From Shewanella gaetbuli (GTDB taxonomy: Bacteria; Pseudomonadota; Gammaproteobacteria; Enterobacterales; Shewanellaceae), in NCBI RefSeq assembly GCF_023284065.1, contig NZ_JAKIKP010000012.1:1-64000 (forward strand): DNA of 64,000 nt, read 5' to 3'. A model generated the notes under the pieces. That model searched no databases, was not told where the DNA came from, and worked only from the letters and a program-made list of their open reading frames with translations. Positions 42,908-56,985 of the stretch are shown here, one piece after another. Made by a program: the position numbers and the translations under genes. Position 1 is the first letter of the stretch. Each line of letters opens with the position of its first letter.

Positions 42908-44272
42908 CTATTTCTTGAGTTTTACCGGTCTTTGCCAACCAGAAATATGACGTTGTTTAACACGAGTAATCACTAACTCGTTTTCTGCCACATCTTTGGT
43001 AATGGTTGAGCCTGCACCTAAAGTTGCGCCTTTACCAATGGTCACTGGTGCAACAAGTTGGCTGTCACTACCCACAAATACATGGTCTTCAATAGTGGTG
43101 ACAAACTTATTAGCGCCGTCATAATTGCAGGTAATCGTTCCTGCGCCAATATTCACCCCAGCACCAATTTGCGCATCACCTAGATAAGCTAAGTGGCCGG
43201 CTTTTGACCCTACACCTAACACGGCTTTTTTCATTTCAACAAAGTTACCAATATGTGCATCTTGCTTTAATTCGGCGCCTGTTCTTAGGCGTGCAAACGG
43301 CCCTGCACTTGCTGCTTGGCCTAGCTTAGCGCCTTCAACGATGGTGTAAGGTTTAATTTCAGCATTATCGGCAATATCACAATCAATAAGAATTGCACCT
43401 GCGCCAATTGTCACGTTATTCCCTAAGGTTACTTTACCTTGGAAAATCACGTTAACATCTATCATAACGTCCATACCTACGCTAACATCACCACGAATAT
43501 CTATTCGTGCAGGGTCACGTAAGTTAGCACCTTCTAACATGAGTTTATTCGCCGCACGAGCTTGGTATGCACGCTCCAGTTGCGCTAGTTGAATACGGTT
43601 ATTTGCCCCTTCAACTTCAATGGCTGACGCGGGTTGCGCAGTGCTAATTTCAACATTGTCTGCGTGGGCCATGGCAATAATGTCGGTTAGGTAATATTCG
43701 CCTTGAGCATTATTATTTGATAATCGGTTTAGCCAGCTTTTTAACTGTTTACCAGGTACCGCCATAATACCGGTATTCACTTCGTTAATTTTTAACTGCT
43801 CAGGGTTAGCATCTTTTTGCTCAACAATACCCACCACACGGCCATTGTCTCTAACAATACGGCCATAGCCTGTTGGATCATCTAAGTTAACCGTCAAAAT
43901 GGCTAAGCCATTGGCTGGGCGTGCAGCTAATAAGTCTTCTAGGGTACTTTGTTGAATTAATGGCACATCACCATACAAAATTAATACCGTGTCGTCGTCG
44001 GCAATATTAGGGTTAGCTTGGGCTACCGCGTGGCCTGTCCCTAATTGTTCCGCTTGTAATACCCAGTTAAGTGGTTGCTCACCTAATGCCGCTTGCAATT
44101 TTTCAGCACCGTAGCCATAAACTAACTGAATGGCTTGAGAGCCTAACGAGTTAGCAGTATCGATAACATGCTGCACCATACTTTTATGGGCAATAGGGTG
44201 GAGAACTTTAGGTAAATCAGAGCGCATCCTAGTGCCCTTACCCGCCGCTAAAATCACAACATTAAGTGACAT
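42908..44272 (-). CDS. glmU: Bifunctional N-acetylglucosamine-1-phosphate uridyltransferase / glucosamine-1-phosphate acetyltransferase
   Basis: GlmU makes UDP-GlcNAc for cell wall and lipid A synthesis, following GlmS and GlmM. The N-terminal nucleotidyltransferase has [19 protein letters not shown] (residues 8-26) and LYGDVPLI; the C-terminal left-handed beta helix contains hexapeptide repeats from about residue 250, with [20 protein letters not shown] and [19 protein letters not shown]. Length 454 aa is standard. It follows the atp operon terminator, so it has its own promoter. The order atpC-glmU-glmS is common in gammaproteobacteria; here a receptor and regulator intervene. Confidence 0.97.
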   Translation of the reverse strand: MSLNVVILAAGKGTRMRSDLPKVLHPIAHKSMVQHVIDTANSLGSQAIQLVYGYGAEKLQAALGEQPLNWVLQAEQLGTGHAVAQANPNIADDDTVLILYGDVPLIQQSTLEDLLAARPANGLAILTVNLDDPTGYGRIVRDNGRVVGIVEQKDANPEQLKINEVNTGIMAVPGKQLKSWLNRLSNNNAQGEYYLTDIIAMAHADNVEISTAQPASAIEVEGANNRIQLAQLERAYQARAANKLMLEGANLRDPARIDIRGDVSVGMDVMIDVNVIFQGKVTLGNNVTIGAGAILIDCDIADNAEIKPYTIVEGAKLGQAASAGPFARLRTGAELKQDAHIGNFVEMKKAVLGVGSKAGHLAYLGDAQIGAGVNIGAGTITCNYDGANKFVTTIEDHVFVGSDSQLVAPVTIGKGATLGAGSTITKDVAENELVITRVKQRHISGWQRPVKLKK

Positions 44273-44353
44273 GGTCTATTCCTTTAAAAAAGACTGAAAA
44301 TATAAACTGGCGGTATTTTAACGGAATAGTGTTAGAAAGGGAAAAGCCGCAAT

Positions 44354-44389
44354 AAAAAAGGCGATTCATATATATGAATCGCCTTTTAT
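44354..44389 (-). terminator. Terminator of the atp operon
   Basis: A perfect 16-bp-arm palindrome (AAAAGGCGATTCATAT and its complement) lies between atpC and glmU. A on one side and T on the other allow termination in both directions. Confidence 0.87.
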
Positions 44390-44405
44390 TCAGCAAATAA
44401 TCAAC

Positions 44406-44834
44406 TTATCTGGTGATGTTTTTCTTGATGGTTTCAACAACACGTAACTGAGCTAATGATTTAGCCAGCTCGATTGTTGCAGCTTCATAATCGAAGTCAG
44501 CACCCGCGTTAGCAATTTTCTCTTCCGCTTGGCGTTTGGCTTCTAAAGCAGCTTCTTCATCAATATCATCAGCTCGCATTGCAACGTCAGCAAGAACAGA
44601 AATTGATGTAGGTTGTACTTCTAGGATACCACCTGAAAGATACAATACATCTTCACTGCCATCTTGCTTGATCATGCGCGCCATGCCAGGTTTGATTTTT
44701 GTTAATAACGGAGCATGGTTAGGCATAATACCTAACTCACCTTCCACACCGCTCACTTCAAAGAAGCTCACTTCGCCGTGGTAAAGGCTATTCTCTGCAC
44801 TAACAATATCAAGTATGACTGTTTTGGCTGCCAT
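44406..44834 (-). CDS. atpC: ATP synthase F1 subunit epsilon
   Basis: This is the central-stalk subunit that couples rotation and can inhibit ATP hydrolysis. It has the beta-barrel N-terminus ([43 protein letters not shown]) and the two-helix C-terminus beginning near residue 90. Length 142 aa is normal. It is last in the leftward operon atpIBEFHAGDC, 36 bp after atpD, and is followed by a strong terminator. Confidence 0.97.
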   Translation of the reverse strand: MAAKTVILDIVSAENSLYHGEVSFFEVSGVEGELGIMPNHAPLLTKIKPGMARMIKQDGSEDVLYLSGGILEVQPTSISVLADVAMRADDIDEEAALEAKRQAEEKIANAGADFDYEAATIELAKSLAQLRVVETIKKNITR

Positions 44835-44870
44835 TGAGCTCTCCTTAAAGAACTAAGCTTTACGGCCTAG

Positions 44871-46298
<1,428 letters not shown>

Positions 46299-47159
46299 CT
46301 AAACCGCTGCAGCGCCTGAAACAATTTCCGACAGTTCTTGCGTAATCGCTGCCTGACGGGCCTTGTTGTACACTAATTGCAAATCGTCAATTAACTCGCC
46401 AGCATTGTCGGTTGCTGCTTTCATCGCCATCATACGAGCTGCTTGCTCTGATGCGATGTTTTCAACAACACCCTGATATACCTGAGATTCAATATAACGA
46501 GTCAGTAATGTTTCCAAAATTTCTTTTGGATCTGGCTCGTAGATGTAATCCCAAGGATACTCTGCGATGTCTTCTTCCGATTTAGGCAAAGGTAGCAGTT
46601 GTTCGATCACAGGAGTCTGAGTCATAGTATTCACAAATTTGTTGAATACAATAAACAGACGATCCAGCTTGCCTTCGTTGTATGATTTCAGCATGACACG
46701 AACCGCACCAATAATATCAGCAAGTTTTGGCGCATCGCCTAAACCTGATGTATGTGCAGCAACATCACCACCAAAATTATTGAAGAACTGAACAGAACGG
46801 GTACCAATTGGGCAAAACTCAATTTCTGCACCTTGCTCTTTCCAGCTTTTCAGGTCTGTCACTACCTTTTTGAAAAGGTTAGTGTTCAAACCACCACAAA
46901 GGCCACGGTCGGTTGATACAACAATGTAACCAACCCGCTTGGCATCTCGCACCTCTAAAATAGGGTGTTTAAACTCGAGCGTACCTTGCGCGACGTGACC
47001 GATCACCTTACGCATATTTTCGGCATATGGACGTGTTGCTAACATGCGTTCCTGCGCTTTGCGCATTTTACTTGTTGCAACCATTTCCATAGCTGAAGTG
47101 ATCTTCTGAGTGCTTTGTACACTCGCGATCTTGGTTTTAATCTCTTTAGCGCCGGCCAT
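46299..47159 (-). CDS. atpG: ATP synthase F1 subunit gamma
   Basis: The rotating central shaft. N- and C-terminal helices are clear: [28 protein letters not shown] at the start and [31 protein letters not shown] near the end; [11 protein letters not shown] is the conserved Rossmann-like segment. Length 286 aa is standard. It is placed between atpA and atpD. Confidence 0.97.
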   Translation of the reverse strand: MAGAKEIKTKIASVQSTQKITSAMEMVATSKMRKAQERMLATRPYAENMRKVIGHVAQGTLEFKHPILEVRDAKRVGYIVVSTDRGLCGGLNTNLFKKVVTDLKSWKEQGAEIEFCPIGTRSVQFFNNFGGDVAAHTSGLGDAPKLADIIGAVRVMLKSYNEGKLDRLFIVFNKFVNTMTQTPVIEQLLPLPKSEEDIAEYPWDYIYEPDPKEILETLLTRYIESQVYQGVVENIASEQAARMMAMKAATDNAGELIDDLQLVYNKARQAAITQELSEIVSGAAAV

Positions 47160-47210
47160 CTCTACTCTCCAATCTGGGACCTGAGGTGCCCATAGGCACC
47201 CCGTTCATTG

Positions 47211-48758
47211 TTACCAGGTTTGGGTTTCAATGAACTTGTCCATGCCTGCCTTTAACTCACCTTCGATATCAGCGTTATAATCGCCAGTAGCATTGATGGT
47301 GTTCATTAGGTCAGCATGTTGACTGTTCATGTATGAAAGCAGAGCGGCTTCGAAGCGACCGATTTCATTTAAAGCAACGGCTTTTAAATAGCCTTTTTCA
47401 GCTGCAAAAATTGCTACAGCCTGTGCAGCTACGCTCATTGGAGCATATTGCTTTTGCTTCATAAGTTCGGTTACACGCTCACCATGCTCAAGTTGAGCAC
47501 GTGTTGCATCATCTAAGTCAGATGCAAACTGTGAGAACGCTGCAAGCTCTCGATACTGTGCAAGTGCAGTACGAATACCACCAGACAGTTTCTTGATGAT
47601 TTTAGTCTGAGCCGCACCACCAACACGAGAAACAGAAATACCTGGGTTAACTGCTGGACGTAAGCCCGAGTTAAACAAATCAGTCTCAAGGAAGATCTGA
47701 CCATCTGTAATAGAAATTACGTTGGTCGGTACGAACGCAGATACGTCACCTGCTTGGGTTTCAATAATCGGTAAAGCGGTTAAAGAACCAGTTTGACCTT
47801 TTACTTCACCTTTAGTGAACTTTTCTACGTAATCTTCGTTTACGCGTGAAGCACGCTCTAGTAAACGAGAGTGTAGATAGAATACATCACCTGGGTATGC
47901 TTCACGTCCTGGTGGACGCTTCAATAGTAATGAAATTTGACGGTAAGCAACTGCTTGCTTAGACAAATCATCATATACGATTAAAGAATCTTCACCGCGG
48001 TCACGGAAGTATTCACCCATTGAACAACCAGAATATGGTGCTAAGTATTGTAATGCTGCAGCTTCTGAAGCTGATGCAACAACAACAATTGTATTAGCTA
48101 AAGCACCATGTTCTTCTAGCTTGCGTACTACGTTAGCAATAGTAGAGGCTTTTTGGCCAATCGCTACGTAAACACACTTAATGCCAGAATCTTTTTGGTT
48201 GATGATTGCATCGATTGCCAGTGCTGTTTTACCAATCTGACGGTCACCGATGATCAATTCACGCTGACCACGACCAATAGGGATCATAGAGTCAACGGCT
48301 TTATAACCTGTTTGAATAGGCTGTGATACTGACTTACGTTCAATAACACCTGGTGCAATTACTTCAACAGGAGAGAAACCATCGTTATCGATTGGTCCTT
48401 TACCGTCAATTGGCTCACCAAGAGTGTTAACAACGCGGCCAAGTAGACCACGACCCACTGGTACTTCAAGAATACGACCAGTGGTTCTTACTTTTGCGCC
48501 TTCTGCTAAATTAGCATAAGGGCCCATTACTACGGCGCCGACAGAATCACGTTCTAAGTTCAACGCGATTGCAAAACGGCCACCAGGCAGTTCGATCATT
48601 TCACCTTGCATTACATCGGCAAGGCCGTTAATGCGAATGATGCCGTCACTTACTGCAACGATAGTACCTTCGTTGCGAGCTTCACTAACGACGTCGAACT
48701 GCTCGATCCGCTGCTTAATCAGATCGCTGATTTCAGTGGAATTCAGTTGCATGCTCAA
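47211..48758 (-). CDS. atpA: ATP synthase F1 subunit alpha
   Basis: The non-catalytic nucleotide-binding subunit. It has the N-terminal beta barrel, Walker A GDRQIGKT (the fifth residue is Ile where Thr is usual in E. coli; that position is not catalytic), [25 protein letters not shown], and the Arg-finger region VSRVGGAAQ. Length 515 aa is close to E. coli's 513. It overlaps no neighbour; atpH ends 8 bp upstream. Confidence 0.98.
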   Translation of the reverse strand: MSMQLNSTEISDLIKQRIEQFDVVSEARNEGTIVAVSDGIIRINGLADVMQGEMIELPGGRFAIALNLERDSVGAVVMGPYANLAEGAKVRTTGRILEVPVGRGLLGRVVNTLGEPIDGKGPIDNDGFSPVEVIAPGVIERKSVSQPIQTGYKAVDSMIPIGRGQRELIIGDRQIGKTALAIDAIINQKDSGIKCVYVAIGQKASTIANVVRKLEEHGALANTIVVVASASEAAALQYLAPYSGCSMGEYFRDRGEDSLIVYDDLSKQAVAYRQISLLLKRPPGREAYPGDVFYLHSRLLERASRVNEDYVEKFTKGEVKGQTGSLTALPIIETQAGDVSAFVPTNVISITDGQIFLETDLFNSGLRPAVNPGISVSRVGGAAQTKIIKKLSGGIRTALAQYRELAAFSQFASDLDDATRAQLEHGERVTELMKQKQYAPMSVAAQAVAIFAAEKGYLKAVALNEIGRFEAALLSYMNSQHADLMNTINATGDYNADIEGELKAGMDKFIETQTW

Positions 48759-48766
48759 ACTCCCAA

Positions 48767-49300
48767 TTACGACTGCAGCTTGTCAGACAAACGCGATAAC
48801 TTACCGCTTACCGAGCCATCAATGACTAGGTCGCCTGATTGAATTATCACACCGCCGATTAGCGATGGATCAATGCTGCAATTCAGCTTAACTTTGCGTG
48901 CGAGACGTTTCTCTAAAGAAACACTTATTTGCTGTTGTTGCTCTGTGCTTAGCTCAGAGGCAGAAACCACAGTGGCTTCAACTTCTTTCGCCCACTCATT
49001 ACGGTATTCAACAAACAATTCTGATACGGTTGGTAGTATCGCTAAACGCTTATTCTCAGCCATTAACTTAATTAAGTTTTGGCCTTGCTCGTTTACTTGT
49101 TCGCCACATACTTTAATAAAAAGTGATGCCAGTTCAGTACTCGCTAAAGTACCATTTAGCAGCGGTTGCATTGATTCATTTTCACTTACCAATGCAGCAA
49201 AAGCTAACATTTCTGTCCAGCTATCTACTGCTTGTTTTTCAACAGCAAAATCAAAAGCTGCCTTTGCGTAAGGGCGAGCGATGGTGCTTAATTCAGCCAT
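48767..49300 (-). CDS. atpH: ATP synthase F1 subunit delta
   Basis: The stator subunit that joins F1 to the b-subunits. It begins with [15 protein letters not shown], the standard delta N-terminus, and ends with [25 protein letters not shown]. Length is 177 aa. It is 15 bp after atpF and 8 bp before atpA. Confidence 0.96.
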   Translation of the reverse strand: MAELSTIARPYAKAAFDFAVEKQAVDSWTEMLAFAALVSENESMQPLLNGTLASTELASLFIKVCGEQVNEQGQNLIKLMAENKRLAILPTVSELFVEYRNEWAKEVEATVVSASELSTEQQQQISVSLEKRLARKVKLNCSIDPSLIGGVIIQSGDLVIDGSVSGKLSRLSDKLQS

Positions 49301-49315
49301 AACTCAACTCCCTTA

Positions 49316-49786
49316 TCAAATTTCAGCAACAAGTTTATTAACAATGTCACTGTGCGCTTCTGGGTCAATCGAACGTTCAAGAATTTTCTCTGCACCAATT
49401 ACAGCTAGAGAAGCAACTTGCTTACGCAAGTCATCTTTAACGCGATTACGTTCGCTTTCAATTTCTGCTTGACCCTGGGCGATAATTTTAGCTCGCTCAG
49501 CATCTGCCTCAGCTTTAGCTTCTTCAACGATTTGAGCTTTACGCTTGTTAGCTTGCTCAATAATTTCGTTTGCAGTTGCTTTAGCTTCTTTAAGTTGCTC
49601 GGTCGCTTTCGCTTGAGCTAACTCTAGATCTTTTGCAGCACGGCCGGCATCAGCCAGACCATCAGCAATTTTCTTTTGGCGTTCTTCGATAGCATTCATC
49701 AATGGCGGCCATACAAACTTCATGCAAAACCACACAAAGAGCGCAAAAGATATCGCTTGGCCTAGCAGGGTAGCGTTAATACTCAT
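49316..49786 (-). CDS. atpF: ATP synthase F0 subunit b
   Basis: The peripheral stalk. One N-terminal membrane helix ([26 protein letters not shown]) is followed by a long Ala/Glu/Lys-rich coiled coil (residues 30-140) that dimerises. Length 156 aa is typical. It lies between atpE and atpH. Confidence 0.97.
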   Translation of the reverse strand: MSINATLLGQAISFALFVWFCMKFVWPPLMNAIEERQKKIADGLADAGRAAKDLELAQAKATEQLKEAKATANEIIEQANKRKAQIVEEAKAEADAERAKIIAQGQAEIESERNRVKDDLRKQVASLAVIGAEKILERSIDPEAHSDIVNKLVAEI

Positions 49787-49813
49787 AACGTCAACTCCTT
49801 ATAGGGTGCTAAA

Positions 49814-50089
<276 letters not shown>

Positions 50090-50104
50090 CTAATTTTTAT
50101 TTAA

Positions 50105-50938
<834 letters not shown>

Positions 50939-51322
50939 TTAATTTTGCTTGAAGTATAAAGGGGCTGTCCAAGGTACAAATATGCCCAGAGCATAGGTTG
51001 CTATTAATGGACCAAAGTCCATTTTTAACAAGCCCAACGCTATAGCAAACAAGACTATGGTAAGCAGCAACTTTACCGCTTCCCCCAGAAAAAGTGATTT
51101 AACCACTTTCCCCGACGCACTTGCCCCTGCATGGGAAAAGGCTAGGGTTGCGAATACAAAATTAGGGAGTACAGCAATGAGCCCTCCTGCCAAGGCAGAC
51201 AAACCATACTGAACACCCCACATAACGAAAAGTAAAATTGATGTTCCCCCAACAATCGCTGCCTGTAACATCACTATTTTATAAGCTGAAGCTCGGCCAC
51301 GACGCGCTAAAACATTAGTCAA
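50939..51322 (-). CDS. atpI: ATP synthase protein I
   Basis: AtpI helps assemble the c-ring and is the customary first gene of the operon. Four hydrophobic helices are seen in 127 aa; the N-terminus RGRASAYKIVMLQAAIVGGTSILLFVMWG and the pattern GLSALAGGLIAVLPNFVFATLAF fit the family. It precedes atpB with a stop almost touching its start. The operon promoter should lie in the 225-bp spacer before it. Confidence 0.9.
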   Translation of the reverse strand: MTNVLARRGRASAYKIVMLQAAIVGGTSILLFVMWGVQYGLSALAGGLIAVLPNFVFATLAFSHAGASASGKVVKSLFLGEAVKLLLTIVLFAIALGLLKMDFGPLIATYALGIFVPWTAPLYFKQN

Positions 51323-51547
51323 TTTTATCTCTCCGCATTCATGCTTTTTGCCAGTTGAAGTCTAAAGTAATTTTATTAACCCAGCCTTAACTTCTAAAAA
51401 GCCTGCAAAGTATACCTTTTCGCGTTTTGTTTGCAACTTTGATGTGTCTAAAATGGCTATTTTAACCGTGATTTAACTCAAGAACGGCGAAAACAAAATA
51501 TTTAGCTATGTCACAAACTTACTGAACAACGAATAAATTTCAAAAAA

Positions 51548-52420
51548 TTAGTGAATTTTACTCAGAATTCCATCTAATTCGGCCAAATCTTGGTAATTAA
51601 TTACAATTTTACCTTTGCCTTTACTACCATGATTAATGGCAACTTTGGCACCGAGTCTTTCAATTAACTGTTGTTCTAGACGGGTTACATCGTAGTCTTT
51701 AGCTGGTTTTTCGGGGGTTTTAGGAGGATTTAGCGCTTTATGAACTAATCGTTCAGTTTCACGAACTGTCATTTCTTTTGAAGCAACTAATCTAGCGAGG
51801 TTTGTTTGCTCATCACCTTCAATAGAAAGCAGCGCGCGAGCATGCCCCATATCAATATCACCATACTCTAATAAACGCTTAACTGGTTCATTTAAACCAT
51901 TAAGGCGAAGCAAGTTTGATACGGATGCACGAGATTTACCCACTGCATCGGCAACTTGTTGATGAGTGAGTTCAAATTCTTCAAGTAAACGTTGTAGTGC
52001 AATGGCTTCTTCCATTGCATTTAAATCTTCACGTTGAATATTTTCTATCAATGCAATGGCAACGGCCGCTTCATCTGCCACTTGTTTAACAATACAAGGT
52101 ACGGTTTCAAGTTTGGCTATTTGAGAAGCGCGCCAACGACGTTCACCGGCAATAATTTCATATTTAGAATCAGAGACTTTTCTGACCACAATAGGTTGGA
52201 TAACGCCTTGAGTTTTAATTGATTCTGCTAGTTCTTCCAAGGCATCAGGTGACATATCTTTACGCGGTTGGTATTTACCTGGTTGCAATAATTCTAATGC
52301 AAGATTGATCAGATCACTTTCCGGCTTTTGTTGCGGAATTTCGGCCTGTTTACTTGCGGCATTACTATTGCTCAGTAAGGCATCGAGTCCTTTGCCTAAA
52401 CCACGTTTTTTTAACGTCAT
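51548..52420 (-). CDS. parB: Chromosome partitioning protein ParB
   Basis: ParB is a CTP-dependent DNA clamp that loads at parS and works with ParA to segregate the origin. The N-terminus KKRGLGKGLDALL, the IAGERRWRASQIAKL box (CTP-binding), the helix-turn-helix region HQQVADAVGKSRASVSNLLRL, and the C-terminal dimer domain are all present. Length is 290 aa. It follows parA by 15 bp. I did not find a complete parS palindrome in the window. Confidence 0.96.
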   Translation of the reverse strand: MTLKKRGLGKGLDALLSNSNAASKQAEIPQQKPESDLINLALELLQPGKYQPRKDMSPDALEELAESIKTQGVIQPIVVRKVSDSKYEIIAGERRWRASQIAKLETVPCIVKQVADEAAVAIALIENIQREDLNAMEEAIALQRLLEEFELTHQQVADAVGKSRASVSNLLRLNGLNEPVKRLLEYGDIDMGHARALLSIEGDEQTNLARLVASKEMTVRETERLVHKALNPPKTPEKPAKDYDVTRLEQQLIERLGAKVAINHGSKGKGKIVINYQDLAELDGILSKIH

Positions 52421-52435
52421 TTTTAGTTCCTACGT

Positions 52436-53218
52436 TTATTTTGTTTGAGGTTGCTGCTCTGCACGACGAATAATTTCACCCGCTAAGGCTAAATATGCCT
52501 TAGCTCCGGCACTGCTTTTGTCGTAATACATGGCGGGAGCACCAAAGCTTGGCGCTTCAGCTAAACGAATATTTCTGGGAATTACCGTACGATATACTTT
52601 TTCACCAAAGTGTTGTTTCAATTGATCTGAAACATCATTGGATAATCTATTTCTGGGATCGTACATAGTTCGTAAGATCCCCTCAATACTCAGGTTAGGA
52701 TTAACCATAGCCCCTAATTTAGTAATAGTATCAATTAATGCCGTTAAGCCTTCAAGGGCATAATATTCACATTGCATTGGCACAAGAACTGAATCTGCCG
52801 CTGACATTGCATTTACTGTCAGCATATTGAGTGAGGGCGGACAATCGATGAAAATAAAATCATAATCATCTTTGATCGGTGCCAAGGCGTTTCTTAAACG
52901 AATTTCTCGAGCAAAAAATTCCATCAGTTTAATTTCGGCAGCAGTAACATCACCATTACCGGCGATTAAATCGTATTTACCGACAGTATTTTTAATAACC
53001 ACTTCATCGAAAGGTTTTTCATCCACTAATAGCTCGTAAGCGGTATTTTCCAGTTCATATTTATCAACGCCACTGCCCATAGTCGCGTTACCTTGAGGAT
53101 CTAAATCAATTAACAACACTTTACGCTTAGTTGCGGCAAGTGATGCGGCTAAATTAACGCAAGTTGTTGTTTTTCCAACGCCACCTTTTTGGTTAGCTAC
53201 GGCAATGATTTTACCCAC
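52436..53218 (-). CDS. parA: Chromosome partitioning ATPase ParA
   Basis: The Walker-type ATPase that moves the ParB-bound origin. The deviant Walker A reads NQKGGVGKTTTCVN (residues 9-22); DLDPQGNATMGSG and FIDCPPSLNMLTVNAM follow in order. Length 260 aa is standard for chromosomal ParA. It is the third gene downstream of oriC in the mnmG-rsmG-parA-parB row. Confidence 0.97.
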   Translation of the reverse strand: MGKIIAVANQKGGVGKTTTCVNLAASLAATKRKVLLIDLDPQGNATMGSGVDKYELENTAYELLVDEKPFDEVVIKNTVGKYDLIAGNGDVTAAEIKLMEFFAREIRLRNALAPIKDDYDFIFIDCPPSLNMLTVNAMSAADSVLVPMQCEYYALEGLTALIDTITKLGAMVNPNLSIEGILRTMYDPRNRLSNDVSDQLKQHFGEKVYRTVIPRNIRLAEAPSFGAPAMYYDKSSAGAKAYLALAGEIIRRAEQQPQTK

Positions 53219-53275
53219 AATGTCATCCTGTTGTTATTTTTGATGTCCGGTACACGTAAATCTGTTGAATCAGTA

Positions 53276-53896
53276 TTACACTTTTACCAATTTTAATAAA
53301 TGTCGCTGTTCATCAAGCTTAGGGACTTGCAAACTAATGGTTTCCAGCAATGTAAACTCTGCCGGAATTGCGGCTATTTCAGCATCAGTTAACTGACCTT
53401 TTAGCGCATAAAAGGTGCCATTTTCTTTTGGTAAATGATGACACCAATTTAACATATCAGCGATAGAGGCAAATGCTCGGCTCAATACCCCATCAAATAA
53501 TGGATCAGGTTGATAGGCTTCAACTCTGCTTTCAACCGAGGTGAAATTATTAATTTTCAACTCAAATTGAACTTGTTTTTGAAAACGAATTCGTTTTCCT
53601 AAACTGTCCAATAATACAAATTCTTTATCTGGATTTAAAATAGCTAATGGAATACCGGGTAATCCTGGACCAGTGCCAACATCAATAAATAGCTCACCAT
53701 CAAGATAAGGGGATACAACTAAACTGTCCATAACATGACGGATTAACATTTGTTCAGGAGAGCGAACTGAGGTTAAATTGTACGCTTTATTCCACTTGTT
53801 AAGCATTTCAACAAAGCCAACAAGTTGTTTTTGCTGTAATTCTGTTGCTGAAATATTCATTTCAGCTAAATAATCACTAAGTTGAGCTGCTAACAC
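53276..53896 (-). CDS. rsmG: 16S rRNA (guanine527-N7)-methyltransferase
   Basis: RsmG (GidB) methylates G527 of 16S rRNA; loss gives low-level streptomycin resistance in other bacteria. [41 protein letters not shown] (SAM-binding) and [13 protein letters not shown] are the family motifs. Length 206 aa. It is 112 bp downstream of mnmG, with a possible weak hairpin between them (53956-53979). Confidence 0.96.
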   Translation of the reverse strand: MLAAQLSDYLAEMNISATELQQKQLVGFVEMLNKWNKAYNLTSVRSPEQMLIRHVMDSLVVSPYLDGELFIDVGTGPGLPGIPLAILNPDKEFVLLDSLGKRIRFQKQVQFELKINNFTSVESRVEAYQPDPLFDGVLSRAFASIADMLNWCHHLPKENGTFYALKGQLTDAEIAAIPAEFTLLETISLQVPKLDEQRHLLKLVKV

Positions 53897-54008
53897 AGGT
53901 ATTGCCTCTTATTTTATATCGATAAACGTCAGTATTATGAAGCCGTAGAAGCACTAAGGGAAGCCTTATGGCTCCCCTTGTGTTTGACTTTGAGTCGTTT
54001 GCTTGAAA

Positions 54009-55898
54009 TTAAGCAGTTTTTCTTAATAATCCGCGTTTTTTCAGATGTACTAACAAAATTGAAATCGCCGCAGGCGTAATACCTGATATACGTGATGCTT
54101 GACCGACGGTTTCTGGTTTATGGTTATTTAATTTAGCGATCACTTCATTTGAAAGTCCTGGCACTTCTTGGTAATCCAGATCTAATGGCAGTAATGAGTT
54201 TTCATGTCTAACCGCTTTATCAATTTCATCTTGCTGACGTTGAATATAACCAGAATATTTCACTTGAATCTGAACTTGCTCTGCAGCACGTGGATCTTCA
54301 AGCCCAGGACCAAAACCTTCTAATGACATCAGTTTTGGGTAATCCATTTCAGGACGACGCAATAAATCTTCAAAAGAAGCTTCTCGTGAAATAGGGGTGT
54401 TTAATTCAGGATTTAATACATTTAATAAAGCTGAATTAGGATGAACCCACTGGCTACGTAAACGTTGAAGTTCAAGTTCTATTGACTCACGCTTTTGAGT
54501 AAATTTCTGCCAACGTTCATCATCCACTAAGCCTAGTTCACGACCTTTTTCTGTTAAACGTAAATCAGCATTGTCTTCACGTAATAACAAACGATATTCA
54601 GCACGGCTTGTGAACATACGGTACGGTTCTTTTGTGCCTAATGTTGATAAATCATCAACTAACACACCAATGTAGGCTTCATCTCTACGAGGGCACCAAC
54701 TGTCTTTGCCTTGTACTTGTAAACTGGCATTCATACCTGCAAGTAAACCTTGGGCACCGGCTTCTTCGTAACCAGTAGTCCCATTAATTTGTCCTGCAAA
54801 AAATAGTCCGTTAATGGCTTTTGTTTCTAGTGAGTTTTTAAGATCTCGTGGATCAAAATAATCATACTCAATAGCATAACCTGGACGAATAATTTCAGCA
54901 CTTTCCATGCCTTTGATCGAACGAACTAAATTTAATTGCACATCAAACGGTAAGCTTGTTGAAATACCATTTGGGTATATTTCATTGGTATTTAACCCTT
55001 CTGGCTCAATAAATATTTGATGTGATGATTTATCAGCAAAACGGTTAATTTTATCTTCAATTGATGGGCAATATCTTGGGCCAATACCTTCAATAACCCC
55101 AGAATACATAGGGCTTCTGTCTAAACCTCCACGAATAATATCGTGAGTTTTCTCATTGGTATGAGTGATATAACAAGAAATTTGCTCAGGATGCTGACTT
55201 ACATCACCAATAAATGACATTACAGGCAACGGTGTATCGCCTTTTTGTTCGGTCATTTGATCAAAATCGATGGTGTTGGCATCAATGCGTGGTGGAGTAC
55301 CGGTTTTTAACCGTCCGACTCGAATAGGTAATTCGCGTAAACGATGGGCAAGTGCAATGGCAGGAGGATCGCCCGCTCGTCCACCACTGTAATTTTGAAG
55401 ACCAATATGAATTTTACCGCTTAAAAAAGTACCTGTTGTCAGTACTACGGCTGGCGCTTCAAATGCTAATCCCATTTGAGTGACCACACCAATAACTTTG
55501 TCGTTTTCAACAATCAAATCGTCTACAGCTTGTTGAAAAATACGTAAATTAGGCTGGTTTTGTAATATTTGCTGAATTTTTTGGCGATAAAGCGCTCTGT
55601 CTGCTTGGGCACGAGTTGCTCGAACAGCAGGGCCTTTACTGGAGTTAAGTGTTCTGAATTGAATACCCGCAAAGTCAGTGGCAATGGCCATTGAACCGCC
55701 TAAAGCATCAATTTCTTTAACCAAATGGCCTTTGCCAATGCCACCAATGGCAGGATTACAAGACATTTGGCCTAGTGTATCCACGTTATGGGTTAATAAT
55801 AACGTTTTAGACCCCATTCTTGCTGCGGCAAGTGCAGCTTCAGTTCCGGCATGACCACCACCAACAATAATTACATCAAACCGTTCATGAAAATGCAT
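54009..55898 (-). CDS. mnmG: tRNA uridine-5-carboxymethylaminomethyl modification enzyme MnmG
   Basis: MnmG (GidA), with MnmE, modifies U34 of several tRNAs. The FAD dinucleotide fold ([22 protein letters not shown]) opens the protein; [22 protein letters not shown] and [16 protein letters not shown] follow, and the C-terminal helical domain binds MnmE. Length 629 aa is standard. It is the gene immediately left of oriC and is transcribed away from it, as in E. coli. Confidence 0.98.
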   Translation of the reverse strand: MHFHERFDVIIVGGGHAGTEAALAAARMGSKTLLLTHNVDTLGQMSCNPAIGGIGKGHLVKEIDALGGSMAIATDFAGIQFRTLNSSKGPAVRATRAQADRALYRQKIQQILQNQPNLRIFQQAVDDLIVENDKVIGVVTQMGLAFEAPAVVLTTGTFLSGKIHIGLQNYSGGRAGDPPAIALAHRLRELPIRVGRLKTGTPPRIDANTIDFDQMTEQKGDTPLPVMSFIGDVSQHPEQISCYITHTNEKTHDIIRGGLDRSPMYSGVIEGIGPRYCPSIEDKINRFADKSSHQIFIEPEGLNTNEIYPNGISTSLPFDVQLNLVRSIKGMESAEIIRPGYAIEYDYFDPRDLKNSLETKAINGLFFAGQINGTTGYEEAGAQGLLAGMNASLQVQGKDSWCPRRDEAYIGVLVDDLSTLGTKEPYRMFTSRAEYRLLLREDNADLRLTEKGRELGLVDDERWQKFTQKRESIELELQRLRSQWVHPNSALLNVLNPELNTPISREASFEDLLRRPEMDYPKLMSLEGFGPGLEDPRAAEQVQIQVKYSGYIQRQQDEIDKAVRHENSLLPLDLDYQEVPGLSNEVIAKLNNHKPETVGQASRISGITPAAISILLVHLKKRGLLRKTA

Positions 55899-56419
55899 TT
55901 TTGACCTACGTAGATAAAATTAACAATAACTAAATTAAAATGGTTTTTGATCAAATATTTTTTTCCCAGAAGTGACATGGGTATATTTGGATCGCTCCAG
56001 TTGAGCAGATCATTTTAGCACTGCAAAGCACCTTGGTGAAAGATCAATTTTAGCCTGTTTGATCAAGTTTGGGTTGAGTAAAAGATCTTAAGATCTTTAT
56101 ATAGATCTTCTTATTATGTTTACTATTAAGATCGTGTTTTTCTGTGGGTAACGCTATAAGTTCATTTTAATCATTAACTTATAGGTTTTTGATCCTGTGA
56201 TCTATTGACGATCAAACCTAATATAAGTTGGGGATAGATCGTATGGTTATCCACAGGGGGGATCTTTTATCAGATCGAGGTGTTAATAGTACAATGTTAT
56301 GATCGGTGAAAATAATAGTTTATCCACAAAGTTATAAATAAAAATAGTAATTTGTGGATAAACTCGATCTAAAGTGTGGGTTAATTGGATTGTACGCCCA
56401 ATAACTTATAAGAAATGAT
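55899..56419. other. Chromosomal replication origin (oriC)
   Basis: This non-coding interval between mnmG and mioC is the classic oriC position. I count about 18 GATC sites in roughly 470 bp, far above chance (about two expected), the signature of SeqA/Dam control. DnaA boxes TTATCCACA lie at 56247-56255 and 56320-56328, the inverted TGTGGATAA at 56353-56361, and a one-mismatch TGTGGGTAA at 56143-56151. An A/T-rich block at 56080-56125 holds GATCTTTATATAG and GATCTTCTTATTA, resembling the 13-mers of the unwinding region, next to mnmG as in E. coli. Confidence 0.95.
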
Positions 56420-56863
56420 CTAAGCTATACTATTTTGCCAGCTTGATAACCAGGCCAAAGCGGGCTCTTCAGGGATTGGATCTTGTTGTACATCGATCTG
56501 GATCTTATCCACAAACTCTTTTGCACCTGCTTGTGAAAAGAGTGAGATCAATTTTTCGGGGCCTTGGCAAAAAGTATCGTAACTTGAGTCACCAACAGCG
56601 CACAAAGCGTAAAAATGATCTTTCAGATCGGGCATTTCGAGCATTATTTGTTTGTAAAAAGGCTGAATATTGTCAGGTAATTCTCCCGCTCCATGGGTAG
56701 AACACACTAAAACCCATAGCGAAAATTGCTTTAAATCTGCCAATTCTGGTGTCAACATCACCTCTGTTTCGTGGCCTAATTCGGTCAATTTTTCTGCTAA
56801 TTCATCTGCTATATATTCGGTACCGCCAAGCGTGGTGCCCACTAGAAATGCAATTTTTGCCAT
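56420..56863 (-). CDS. mioC: Flavodoxin-like protein MioC
   Basis: MioC is an FMN-binding flavodoxin encoded next to oriC in enteric bacteria; its transcription through oriC can affect initiation. IAFLVGTTLGGTEYIADELAEKL starts the phosphate loop; VLVCSTHGAGELPDNIQPFY and CAVGDSSYDTFCQGPEKL complete the FMN site. Length 147 aa. It is read leftward into oriC, the same arrangement as in E. coli. Confidence 0.93.
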   Translation of the reverse strand: MAKIAFLVGTTLGGTEYIADELAEKLTELGHETEVMLTPELADLKQFSLWVLVCSTHGAGELPDNIQPFYKQIMLEMPDLKDHFYALCAVGDSSYDTFCQGPEKLISLFSQAGAKEFVDKIQIDVQQDPIPEEPALAWLSSWQNSIA

Positions 56864-56985
56864 TTGATCTCCAAAATTATCTTCACTTTTGCTCAGTATA
56901 CTTGAGTTAATGGTTTTTATTATTGCACCTTGTGGCTATTGTCAGTAGTTTTAAGCCCATCATTTACAAATGCGTAACAATTATT

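Noticed and set aside
51748..51770. parS-like sequence (GTTTCACG) inside parB
   Set aside because: Only the first eight bases match the parS palindrome; the second half reads AACTG instead of TGAAAC, and the stretch encodes conserved ParB residues.
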